A stretch of DNA of 6,870 nt, from NCBI GenBank assembly GCA_910578805.1, contig CAJTRS010000009.1, forward strand, positions 63,670 to 70,539. Direction: 5' to 3'. The position numbers were made by a program, and so were the translations under genes. This document shows, piece by piece, positions 1-6,832 of this stretch (within the stretch, counting starts at the first letter, position 1; every line of letters starts with the position of its first letter). The notes under the pieces were generated by a model. The model saw nothing but the letters and a program-made list of their open reading frames with translations, was not told the origin of the DNA and searched no databases. Origin of the DNA: an uncultured Muribaculaceae bacterium (GTDB taxonomy: Bacteria; Bacteroidota; Bacteroidia; Bacteroidales; Muribaculaceae).

Positions 1-78
1 CATTGTTTCGATGGCTCAAGCCACGAATAGACAATAACATCACACAATAAGTAAATCACCTTTCACGCACCGTAACAT

Positions 79-426
79 ATGAAAATGAAACCGTTTATAA
101 CATGCGTGCTGCTGTCGTTGTTAGCTTGTGGAAACCTTCAGGCACGGACACTCACTCCTACAGAAGCGCTTGACAGAGCCATGAATTACAGTAATTACGA
201 CAAAAAGGCTCAGTCAGCAAAACACAACAAAGATATGCACAAGTTGGTATATACATCACCCCGACAAGCGTTCTATGTGTTCAGCCGATCTGATGACGGT
301 TATATGATAGCCTCGGGTGATGACCGGTTTCGTGCCGTTCTTGCCGATGTGTCCCACGGCACATTCAACCCTGACAGCCTCGCCCCGCAGCCCGATGGTG
401 GATTGACCAATACCAGCGTGAAATAG
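79..426 (+). CDS. N-terminal fragment of C10 protease: signal peptide and Spi-like prodomain
   Basis: This 115-aa frame begins with a basic start (MKMKP), a hydrophobic stretch at residues 6-16 and a probable cleavage region. Signal peptidase I could cut after NLQA (residue 22). LLAC at 14-17 also fits a lipobox, which would make the product a lipoprotein. Residues 24-103 look like the inhibitory propeptide of streptopain-type proteases (Spi/Inhibitor_I69 family): TPTEALDRAM, FYVF at 65-68, GYMIASGDDRFRAVLAD at 74-90 and TFNPD at 95-99. In this family the propeptide keeps the enzyme inactive until it is cleaved outside the cell. Residues 104-115 are out-of-frame sequence after the shift. A second ATG at 85 is possible, but ATG 79 adds a basic residue to the signal peptide. 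No promoter with TAnnTTTG and no Shine-Dalgarno site is visible upstream. As it stands, the product would be an exported prodomain without an enzyme. Confidence 0.75.
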   Translation: MKMKPFITCVLLSLLACGNLQARTLTPTEALDRAMNYSNYDKKAQSAKHNKDMHKLVYTSPRQAFYVFSRSDDGYMIASGDDRFRAVLADVSHGTFNPDSLAPQPDGGLTNTSVK

Positions 427-473
427 AATATTATCTTGAACGCGGAGTCTCTGCCTCCGATAGTCCGTCAGAT

Positions 474-3095
474 ATGTATGCCAGTTGGGAGGAGATTGAT
501 CCGATAATGACCACAAAATGGAATCAGCTGACACCTTACAACAAATATTGTCCGACCAAAGGCTATACACGGTGTGTCACGGGCTGTGTAGCGACAGCCA
601 TGGCACAAGTCATCAAAGCCAACGGTTATGCCAAATGCTCGGGGTATAAGTCATTTGTGCCGACGGCCGTAGGCTATCCGGTATCATTCGATTTCGACTC
701 AGCATCATTCGATTTCGACACAATGCCCGACATATGCTCGGAAAACGCTACCGATGAAAAATCTGATGCCGTGGCTAAACTTATATTTGCCTGCGGTATA
801 AGTGTGGGCATGAATTATGATACCGATGAAAGCGGAGCTTATACCAGAGATGTACCTCATGCACTGATAAAATATTTCGGCTACGATCCCGATTTCACAA
901 AGAATTATGACCGTGACCGTTTCAGTACCAGACAATGGGAACAAATGGTCTATACCGAACTGGCGCTTGGCCGTCCGGTGCTGTATGACGGACATACAAC
1001 AAATTCAGGACACGCATTTGTCGTTGACGGATATAAACGTCCGGGGCTATACCATGTCAACTGGGGTTGGGGCGGAATGTCGGACGGATATTACTCTTTA
1101 ACGGCACTGAATCCGATGGCCACAGGCACCGGTGGAATCATAGGCGGATATAACTACGCACAGGGCATCGTACGCGCCATGGAACCGGGCGACACACCCG
1201 GCTATTCCGTACCGGAAATGTCAGGAAGCATCAGCATGACAGGGACTGACACTTATGCCGTATATTTTCAAAGTCTGGGAGTTGTTAATGTAGATGTAAC
1301 CCTCGGAGCCGTAATCACCGACAGCGACGGCAACTGTGTGGCGACTGCTCCGTTTTGGAACAACATGACAATTACCTCCACCGGCACAGTGTATCACAAC
1401 AGCTACAGTTACGATTTTTCCAGATTTGACATAGCTCCTGGCCATTACCGGATATACCCGGCTTTAGCCAAACAAAATGAAGATGACTATATCATAACCC
1501 AGAAGTTCAACAAACGGCAACATTATGTGGATCTGACTGTAACCCCCGAAGGACAATACATTTACGAGAACCTCGCACCATCGGGAGCCGAAATACACAT
1601 TTCCGATCTCGAATGCGCCACACTTTATTCAGGATATTCTTCAAAAATGTCAATATCATTAATAAATAACGGTTCCGATGATTTCAGTGAAAATATCTAT
1701 CTAAACCTTTCAAACGATGATGGTAACAGCTATGTACACACATCGTCACTCAACAATGTTATCATACCCTCCGGTATGAATAAGACTATAAATACACGTT
1801 TCACTGCTTTGAACAACAACGGCAAACCATTGTCAAGCGGCACATACCGACTTATACTTACCGATACAGACGGCGAGGTAATAACTCCTGAAAACATAAC
1901 TGTAGAGATAACAGACGGCAATCCCAATTCCGGATATTACCCCAATAGTATAAATGTTTATAATACCGACGACATACCGTCCATAATAGCAAGCGGACAT
2001 ATATGGAGCCACATTCCGATGGCAACTGTCGATCGGGAACAAAATGTGCGCATAGAAGTAACATTTTACCGTCATGGCACCAATTCCGTAGCTAAATCAT
2101 ATCCCATATATAATGGCATATTGGCCTATAGCTCCGGTATGTTACCCATAGAAGAAGCATTCATCGTTGACCTCCCCTACGGAGCATATGATGTGGCATA
2201 TACAAACAAACGCGATGATATATCGCCACGCTCCGTTGTCATGGTGGGTGAAGAGATAGACGGACTGTATTACGCTCCGGTTTCGGCTTCATCACAAGAT
2301 GTCAGGTTAATCACTCCGCCAACCGGACAATATACCGGACATGTCACCATACCTGCAACAGTCAGCATCAGTGGCACCGACTACAATGTGTCAGTCATAA
2401 ACTCAGAAGCTTTCTATTGCGCCGACGGACTTCTGTCGCTCGATATCCCCACGACGGTAAACAAGATTGGTTTTAATGCCATGAGCTATTGCCATGACAT
2501 AGAGTACATGTTTATCCGAAGCGAAAAAGTGCCGTTTACGTTTCGCAACCATGTAGCCATAGGACTGAATCCCGAGGCTGAAATTTATGTACCTGCCGGT
2601 TCCTATTCCGATTACGACACAGTAATCGACGGATATGTGCCAACATATGCCACCATCAACTCCGTTGAATCAAAGTCTTTGAAAACGGAGGCCCTCAAAA
2701 CCACCAATATTACTTTGGCCATCGAACCCGCTCACCCGGCCGTAAATCCCGGTTTCACCGTGATTCCCGCAGAAAACGGCTACAACCCCGCAGCCGAGAT
2801 GACCGTCATAGGAACAGACAGTCACGGACAACTCGAACTGGAAGTCAGGGCACTACACGAAGGCACCGCTTCGTTTAAAATATTATCGGCCCAACCGGGC
2901 GTGGAGCCGGCTACTGTCAATATCGATGTGACCGCGAATGCGTCCGTGGAATCCATAATCCGGGATTCCGAAAGCAAACCGGCGGAGTATTACGACATCA
3001 ATGGCCGGCGCATCAACAAAAAAGATATCCGTGAAGGAGAAATCTATATAATCAACTCATCTGGTAAAACCAATAAAGTATTAATTCGCAACTAA
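474..3095 (+). CDS. C10 (streptopain-family) cysteine protease, catalytic part with LRR_5 segment and sorting-like tail
   Basis: The 873-aa open frame holds a full C10 catalytic domain at about residues 1-240. It has TTKWNQLTPYNKYCP at 13-27, the nucleophile Cys38 in TGCVATAMAQV (codon 585-587), the catalytic His180 in SGHAFVVDGY (codon 1011-1013) and the NWGWGG motif at 196-201. Residues 245-590 form a long beta-rich region with no domain I can name. Residues 594-716 resemble a BspA-like LRR_5 segment: GLYY, YTGHVTIPATVSISGTDY, INSEAFYCADGLLSLDIP, then YVPAGSYSDY. The last 50 residues (YYDINGRRI ... GEIYIINSSG ... KVLIRN) resemble C-terminal secretion or sorting tails of Bacteroidota surface proteins. 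The family cleaves proteins outside the cell. ATG 474 is the first start codon in this frame but is probably not the native start, because the frame continues upstream as prodomain sequence. Translated from 474, the enzyme would lack its signal peptide and inhibitor. Substrates are unknown. Confidence 0.88.
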   Translation: MYASWEEIDPIMTTKWNQLTPYNKYCPTKGYTRCVTGCVATAMAQVIKANGYAKCSGYKSFVPTAVGYPVSFDFDSASFDFDTMPDICSENATDEKSDAVAKLIFACGISVGMNYDTDESGAYTRDVPHALIKYFGYDPDFTKNYDRDRFSTRQWEQMVYTELALGRPVLYDGHTTNSGHAFVVDGYKRPGLYHVNWGWGGMSDGYYSLTALNPMATGTGGIIGGYNYAQGIVRAMEPGDTPGYSVPEMSGSISMTGTDTYAVYFQSLGVVNVDVTLGAVITDSDGNCVATAPFWNNMTITSTGTVYHNSYSYDFSRFDIAPGHYRIYPALAKQNEDDYIITQKFNKRQHYVDLTVTPEGQYIYENLAPSGAEIHISDLECATLYSGYSSKMSISLINNGSDDFSENIYLNLSNDDGNSYVHTSSLNNVIIPSGMNKTINTRFTALNNNGKPLSSGTYRLILTDTDGEVITPENITVEITDGNPNSGYYPNSINVYNTDDIPSIIASGHIWSHIPMATVDREQNVRIEVTFYRHGTNSVAKSYPIYNGILAYSSGMLPIEEAFIVDLPYGAYDVAYTNKRDDISPRSVVMVGEEIDGLYYAPVSASSQDVRLITPPTGQYTGHVTIPATVSISGTDYNVSVINSEAFYCADGLLSLDIPTTVNKIGFNAMSYCHDIEYMFIRSEKVPFTFRNHVAIGLNPEAEIYVPAGSYSDYDTVIDGYVPTYATINSVESKSLKTEALKTTNITLAIEPAHPAVNPGFTVIPAENGYNPAAEMTVIGTDSHGQLELEVRALHEGTASFKILSAQPGVEPATVNIDVTANASVESIIRDSESKPAEYYDINGRRINKKDIREGEIYIINSSGKTNKVLIRN
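683..719 (+). repeat. Pair of 16-bp direct repeats with 21-bp period
   Basis: ATCATTCGATTTCGAC occurs at 683-698 and again, identical, at 704-719. The period of 21 bases equals seven codons, so the protein reads SFDFDSA followed by SFDFDTM (residues 71-84 of the 474-3095 frame) inside the catalytic domain. Gain or loss of a unit by slippage would keep the frame. It lies where other C10 enzymes have a variable beta-strand region ending in a (Y/F)D(W/F)D-M motif, so it may be only a local duplication. Confidence 0.7.
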
Positions 3096-3129
3096 TTGGA
3101 ATTTAATATTTTTATATCCAATCTTTTTT
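3095..3129 (+). terminator. Possible weak intrinsic terminator after the protease gene
   Basis: ATTGGA at 3095-3100 pairs perfectly with TCCAAT at 3117-3122 across a 16-nt AT-rich loop. One base later there is a run of six T (3124-3129). The layout is that of a Rho-independent terminator right at the protease stop codon. The stem is only 6 bp with two G-C pairs, so it would be weak. The same DNA overlaps the upstream part of the putative etfB promoter. Confidence 0.35.
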
Positions 3130-3139
3130 CATATCTTTG
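3109..3139 (+). promoter_or_regulatory. Putative Bacteroidota-type promoter of the etfB-etfA-dehydrogenase operon
   Basis: TATCTTTG at 3132-3139 is an exact match to the -7 box TAnnTTTG used by the primary sigma factor of Bacteroides and relatives. The -33 element (TTTG in the consensus) is poor. A T-rich stretch at 3109-3113 sits about 19 bases upstream and is the best candidate. Transcription would start about 6-8 bases after the box, near 3145, giving an AT-rich leader of roughly 47 nt before the ATG at 3193. There is no Shine-Dalgarno site, which is usual for this phylum. No operator or riboswitch is visible. Confidence 0.6.
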
Positions 3140-3192
3140 TAAGTCAAAATAAACCGATATTTATAACTATCAATTACCAAATTTATATAAAT

Positions 3193-4065
3193 ATGAGTCT
3201 AAACATCATTGTGCTCGCAAAACAGGTGCCTGACACCCGTAATGTGGGCAAAGATGCTATGAAAGAGGACGGCACTATCAACCGCGCCGCTCTTCCGGCC
3301 ATCTTCAACCCCGAGGACCTCAACGCCCTTGAACAGGCTTTGCGCATCAAGGACGCCAACCCCGGTTCCACAGTGACATTATTGACCATGGGTCTTCCCC
3401 GAGCAGCAGAAATTATCCGTGAGGCCATGTATCGCGGAGCCGATGGCGGTGTAGTTCTTACCGACCGTACTCTTGGCGGCGCCGACACATTGGCCACATC
3501 TTATTCATTGGCTCAGGCTGTAAAGAAATTCGGCAACTACGACATCATACTCGGCGGCCGTCAGGCCATTGACGGTGACACAGCCCAGGTAGGCCCCCAG
3601 ATCGCCGAAAAACTCGGCATTCCCCAGGTGACATATGCCGAAGAAATCCTTGACATAAACAAAGATCATGTAACAGTCAAGCGCCGTCTGGAAAATGGGG
3701 TGGAAACTGTAAAGGCTCCCATGCCATGTGTGGTTACAGTCAATGGTTCAGCCGCCGACTGCCGTCCGCGCAACGCCATGCGCATACAGAAATATAAATA
3801 CGCCGCTTCCACATCAGAAAAAGAGAAACTCAGCGATGACCTCAAGGCTCTGCTCGAAAAGCGTCCCTATCTCAACATAGCCGAATGGAGCGCCGCCTAC
3901 GTGGAAGCCGATCCTGAACAGATCGGTCTGGCCGGCTCACCCACCAAGGTAAAAGCCATAGAAAATGTGGTGTTCACAGCAAAAGAGAGCCGCTGTCTGG
4001 ACAATGACGACGCCCAGATAGAAGACCTCGTAAAAGAACTTATAGCCAACCACACCATAGGCTGA
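3193..4065 (+). CDS. etfB: Electron transfer flavoprotein, beta subunit
   Basis: EtfB pairs with EtfA in the cytoplasm to carry electrons between acyl-CoA dehydrogenases and an acceptor. The N-terminus MSLNIIVLAKQVPDT is typical. The nucleotide-binding region is clear: GADTLATSYSLAQA at 96-109 and GRQAIDGDTAQVGP at 122-135, followed by KLGIPQVTYAEEI. VKRRLENGVETVKAPMP at 162-178 and IGLAGSPTKV at 244-253 are further family blocks. These blocks look more like the bifurcating-type EtfB of anaerobes than like mitochondrial EtfB. At 290 aa it is about 20-30 residues longer than usual. The extra part lies around 206-232, just after the loop that docks the partner dehydrogenase (about 184-203), and that loop departs from the classical sequence. 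The gene is first in an operon, 29 nt ahead of etfA, behind a probable promoter at 3132-3139. ATG 3193 is chosen because the family N-terminus starts there. Confidence 0.95.
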   Translation: MSLNIIVLAKQVPDTRNVGKDAMKEDGTINRAALPAIFNPEDLNALEQALRIKDANPGSTVTLLTMGLPRAAEIIREAMYRGADGGVVLTDRTLGGADTLATSYSLAQAVKKFGNYDIILGGRQAIDGDTAQVGPQIAEKLGIPQVTYAEEILDINKDHVTVKRRLENGVETVKAPMPCVVTVNGSAADCRPRNAMRIQKYKYAASTSEKEKLSDDLKALLEKRPYLNIAEWSAAYVEADPEQIGLAGSPTKVKAIENVVFTAKESRCLDNDDAQIEDLVKELIANHTIG

Positions 4066-4094
4066 CAATCCGTTATCCCCTAAGAAGAATTATC

Positions 4095-5123
4095 ATGACA
4101 GACAAGAATAACTTAATCGTTTATTGTGAGTTCGATGAAGGCAAAGTTGCAGATGTCAGCCTCGAACTGCTCACCAAAGGCAGGGAACTCGCATCAAAAC
4201 TCGGCGTGAAATTAGAAGCCGTAGTGATAGGTGACAACCTTGACGGCGTGGAAGACCAGATATTTCCTTACGGTGCCGATGTTGTTTACAAGGTGGCCGA
4301 CAAGCGTCTCTACCCCTACACCTCCAATCCTCATGCAGCTGTGCTGATCAACCTTTTCAAGGAAATAGAGCCACAGGTATGCCTCATGGGTGCCACCTGT
4401 ATAGGCCGTGACCTCGGACCCCGTGTGTCATCATGTCTCCACAGCGGTCTGACAGCCGACTGCACCTCTTTGGAAATCGGTGATCACAAAGACCCCAAGA
4501 CAGGTAAGGAATACGAAAACCTCCTTTATCAGATACGTCCCGCATTCGGCGGCAATATCGTGGCCACCATCGTGAACCCCGACTGCCGTCCGCAGATGGC
4601 CACCGTGCGTGAAGGAGTGATGAAGAAAGAAATCTTCGATGCCGCACACAAAGGCGAAGTGATAAATCTCGACGCCGACAAATATGTGGCTCCCGAGGAT
4701 TATGTTGTGGAAATCATAGACCGTCACATCGAGAAATCGAAAGTCAACATCAAGAACTCCCCCATAATCGTGGCCGGTGGCTACGGTATGGGTTCGCGGG
4801 AAAACTTCGACCTGCTATACTCTTTAGCTGAGACTCTCGGTGGAGAGGTGGGCGCCTCACGCGCCGCTGTTGATGCCGGATTCTGCGATCATGACCGCCA
4901 GATCGGACAGACCGGTGTGACCGTGCGTCCGAAACTCTACATAGCATGCGGTATTTCCGGACAGATCCAGCACATTGCCGGCATGCAGGAAAGCTCGATC
5001 ATTATATCCATAAACAATGATCCTGAAGCTCCCATCAACACCATAGCCGACTTCGTGATCAACGGCAACGCCGAAGATGTGATTCCCAAACTCATTAAAT
5101 ACTACAAGAAAAATTCCAAGTAA
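4095..5123 (+). CDS. etfA: Electron transfer flavoprotein, alpha subunit
   Basis: This is the FAD-carrying partner of EtfB. Residues 1-200 form the N-terminal domain that contacts EtfB, including LMGATCIGRDLGPRVS at 97-112 and GLTADCTSLEI at 118-128. Residues 220-342 are the FAD-binding domain: VAGGYGMGSRENF at 226-238, GASRAAVDAGF at 253-263, GQTG at 271-274, LYIACGISGQIQH at 281-293 and INNDPEAP at 306-313. The family signature around LYIACGISG is met except that a Ser (305) stands where Ala is usual before IN. There is no N-terminal ferredoxin domain, unlike some anaerobe EtfA proteins. The length of 342 aa is normal or slightly long. It starts 29 nt after etfB and ends 8 nt before the dehydrogenase, so the three are almost certainly co-transcribed. 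The purine stretch AAGAAGAA upstream is a poor Shine-Dalgarno site. Confidence 0.96.
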   Translation: MTDKNNLIVYCEFDEGKVADVSLELLTKGRELASKLGVKLEAVVIGDNLDGVEDQIFPYGADVVYKVADKRLYPYTSNPHAAVLINLFKEIEPQVCLMGATCIGRDLGPRVSSCLHSGLTADCTSLEIGDHKDPKTGKEYENLLYQIRPAFGGNIVATIVNPDCRPQMATVREGVMKKEIFDAAHKGEVINLDADKYVAPEDYVVEIIDRHIEKSKVNIKNSPIIVAGGYGMGSRENFDLLYSLAETLGGEVGASRAAVDAGFCDHDRQIGQTGVTVRPKLYIACGISGQIQHIAGMQESSIIISINNDPEAPINTIADFVINGNAEDVIPKLIKYYKKNSK

Positions 5124-5131
5124 ATAAAGCC

Positions 5132-6832
5132 ATGGCTAATTTTTATAACGACAATCCCGATTTGAAGCATCATCTGGGTCACCCTTTGATGCAAAAAATC
5201 GTTGAACTTAAAGAGCGTAACTTTGCCGACGCAGAGAAATTTGACTATGCGCCTCTCAATTTTGAAGATGCCATGGACTCTTACGACAAGGTTCTTGAAA
5301 TAGTTGGTGAAATCTGCGGCGGAACCATAGCCGACAATGCCGAGGGCGTGGACCATCAGGGACCGCGCGTGGAAAACGGCCGTGTAATCTATGCCGACGG
5401 CACAAAGGAAAATCTCGACCTGTGCCGCAAAGCCGGTCTGATGGGTATGTCAATGCCTCGCCGTCTGGGCGGTCTTAACTTCCCCATCACCCCCTATATA
5501 ATGGCTGCCGACATTGTAAGCCGCGCCGATACCGGTTTTGAAAATCTGTGGGGATTGCAGGATTGCGCCGAGACTATCTATGAATTTGCTGATGAAGACC
5601 AGAAACAGCGTTTCATACCACGAGTGTGCAACGGTGAGACCATGTCCATGGACCTTACCGAACCCGATGCCGGTTCCGACCTCCAGTCGGTAATGCTCAA
5701 GGCTACAGAACAGCCCGACGGAACATGGCGTCTTAATGGCGTGAAACGCTTCATCACCAATGGAGACAGCGACATTCACTTAGTGCTTGCCCGCTCGGAA
5801 GACGGCACCAAGGACGGACGCGGCCTGTCAATGTTCATCTACGACAAGCGCGACGGCGGAGTCAATGTGCGCCGCATCGAAAACAAGATGGGCATAAAAG
5901 GCTCTCCCACATGCGAGCTCGTGTACAAAAATGCCAAGGCAGAACTTTGCGGCTCCCGCCGTATGGGCTTGATCAAATATGTGATGGCCCTTATGAACGG
6001 TGCCCGCTTAGGCATAGCCGCACAGTCGGTGGGTGTGAGCGAACGCGCTTACCGCGAAGCTCTCGCATATGCCAAGGACCGCAAGCAGTTCGGCAAAGCC
6101 ATCATCGAATTTCCGGCCGTCTATGAGATGCTCGCTGTGATGAAAGCCAAACTTGATGCCTCACGCGCCCTTCTCTATGAGACCTCCCGCTTCGTCGATG
6201 TCTATAAGATATATGAAGACATAGCCAAAGAACGTTCTCTCACCCCCGATGAACGTAAAGAGATGAAGGCATATACCAAATTGGCAGATGCCTGCACTCC
6301 CCTCGTAAAGGGTATGGGCAGCGAATACTGTAACCAGAATGCCTACGACTGTATCCAGATTCACGGAGGCTCGGGATTCATGAAAGATTATGCCTGCGAA
6401 CGAGTGTATCGCGATGCCCGCATTACCTCAATATACGAAGGCACCACCCAGCTCCAGGTAGTAGCAGCCATACGCCACGTCACCACCGGTACTTATCTGT
6501 CCATGATCAACGACTACGCATCGCAGGAAATCAAGGACTCGCTGAAACCGCTGCGTGAAAATCTCGTAGCCATGACCGCGCTATATGAAACTGCTGTGGC
6601 CAAGGTTATGGAAGCCAAGGATCCGGCCTATACCGATTTCATGGCACGCCGCATGGTGGAAATGGCAGGCAACATCATTATGGGCTATCTGCTCATACTT
6701 GACGCCAACCGCAATGAAGCATTCACAAAATCGGCAGAAGTTTACAACAAACTGGCTCAGGCCGAAGTGACAAAGCACTCAGACTTCATAAACAACTTCA
6801 CACCTGCCCAGATCGAATCCTACAAGGCCTAA
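5132..6832 (+). CDS. Acyl-CoA dehydrogenase, long form with N- and C-terminal extensions
   Basis: This FAD enzyme forms or reduces the alpha-beta double bond of an acyl-CoA and exchanges electrons with ETF, here surely the EtfAB encoded just upstream. Its core is complete: DLTEPDAGSD at 174-183 (first signature, flavin contacts), the middle beta domain at about 185-275, RKQFG at 317-321, the second signature from Q409 to D428 including HGGSGF, and IYEGTTQ at 434-440. Glu436 (codon 6437-6439) sits where medium-chain dehydrogenases have their catalytic base. At 566 aa it is far longer than the usual 380. About 90 residues precede the core (FYNDNPDLKHHLGHPLM ...) and about 115 helical residues follow it. 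This is the layout of the long DmdC-like (methylmercaptopropionyl-CoA dehydrogenase-like) branch, so the chain length or nature of the substrate cannot be read from sequence. ATG 5132 lies 8 nt after etfA. Confidence 0.94.
   Translation: MANFYNDNPDLKHHLGHPLMQKIVELKERNFADAEKFDYAPLNFEDAMDSYDKVLEIVGEICGGTIADNAEGVDHQGPRVENGRVIYADGTKENLDLCRKAGLMGMSMPRRLGGLNFPITPYIMAADIVSRADTGFENLWGLQDCAETIYEFADEDQKQRFIPRVCNGETMSMDLTEPDAGSDLQSVMLKATEQPDGTWRLNGVKRFITNGDSDIHLVLARSEDGTKDGRGLSMFIYDKRDGGVNVRRIENKMGIKGSPTCELVYKNAKAELCGSRRMGLIKYVMALMNGARLGIAAQSVGVSERAYREALAYAKDRKQFGKAIIEFPAVYEMLAVMKAKLDASRALLYETSRFVDVYKIYEDIAKERSLTPDERKEMKAYTKLADACTPLVKGMGSEYCNQNAYDCIQIHGGSGFMKDYACERVYRDARITSIYEGTTQLQVVAAIRHVTTGTYLSMINDYASQEIKDSLKPLRENLVAMTALYETAVAKVMEAKDPAYTDFMARRMVEMAGNIIMGYLLILDANRNEAFTKSAEVYNKLAQAEVTKHSDFINNFTPAQIESYKA

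Larger units (their letters stand above)
79..3095 (+). pseudogene. Frameshifted secreted C10 cysteine protease gene (whole locus)
   Basis: The two open frames here are one interrupted gene. The first frame (from ATG 79) reads as signal peptide plus prodomain up to residue 103 (LAP), then runs out of frame for 12 residues to a stop at 424-426. The second frame is open from 375 and, before its first ATG at 474, encodes WWIDQYQREIEYYL and then YASWEEIDP. This is the expected continuation of a C10 prodomain into the catalytic domain. One added base, most simply making the C run at 383-386 five long, gives LAPAARWWIDQYQREI and a continuous 1005-aa protein with no other stop. In the restored numbering the catalytic Cys is about residue 170 and His about 312. 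Everything downstream is intact, so the lesion is recent, a sequencing or assembly error, or bypassed in some way. The sequence alone cannot decide which. Confidence 0.85.

Noticed and set aside
256..570. Open frame of 104 codons on the minus strand
   Set aside because: It lies opposite the well-supported protease frames, shows no family motif, and has no promoter or spacing signal.
3183..3497. Open frame of 104 codons on the minus strand over the start of etfB
   Set aside because: Its low-complexity Arg/Ser/Ala-rich product is typical of the antisense of a GC-rich coding region; etfB on the other strand is certain.
4081..4094. AAGAAGAA before etfA as a Shine-Dalgarno site
   Set aside because: It lacks a GGAGG-like core, and this phylum generally does not depend on such sites; the start is set by family homology.
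5450..5779. Open frame of 109 codons on the minus strand inside the dehydrogenase gene
   Set aside because: It is antisense to conserved signature residues of the dehydrogenase and has no motif of its own.
5911..6126. Plus-strand frame of 71 codons inside the dehydrogenase gene
   Set aside because: It is an out-of-frame reading of the dehydrogenase core and has an Arg-rich shadow composition.
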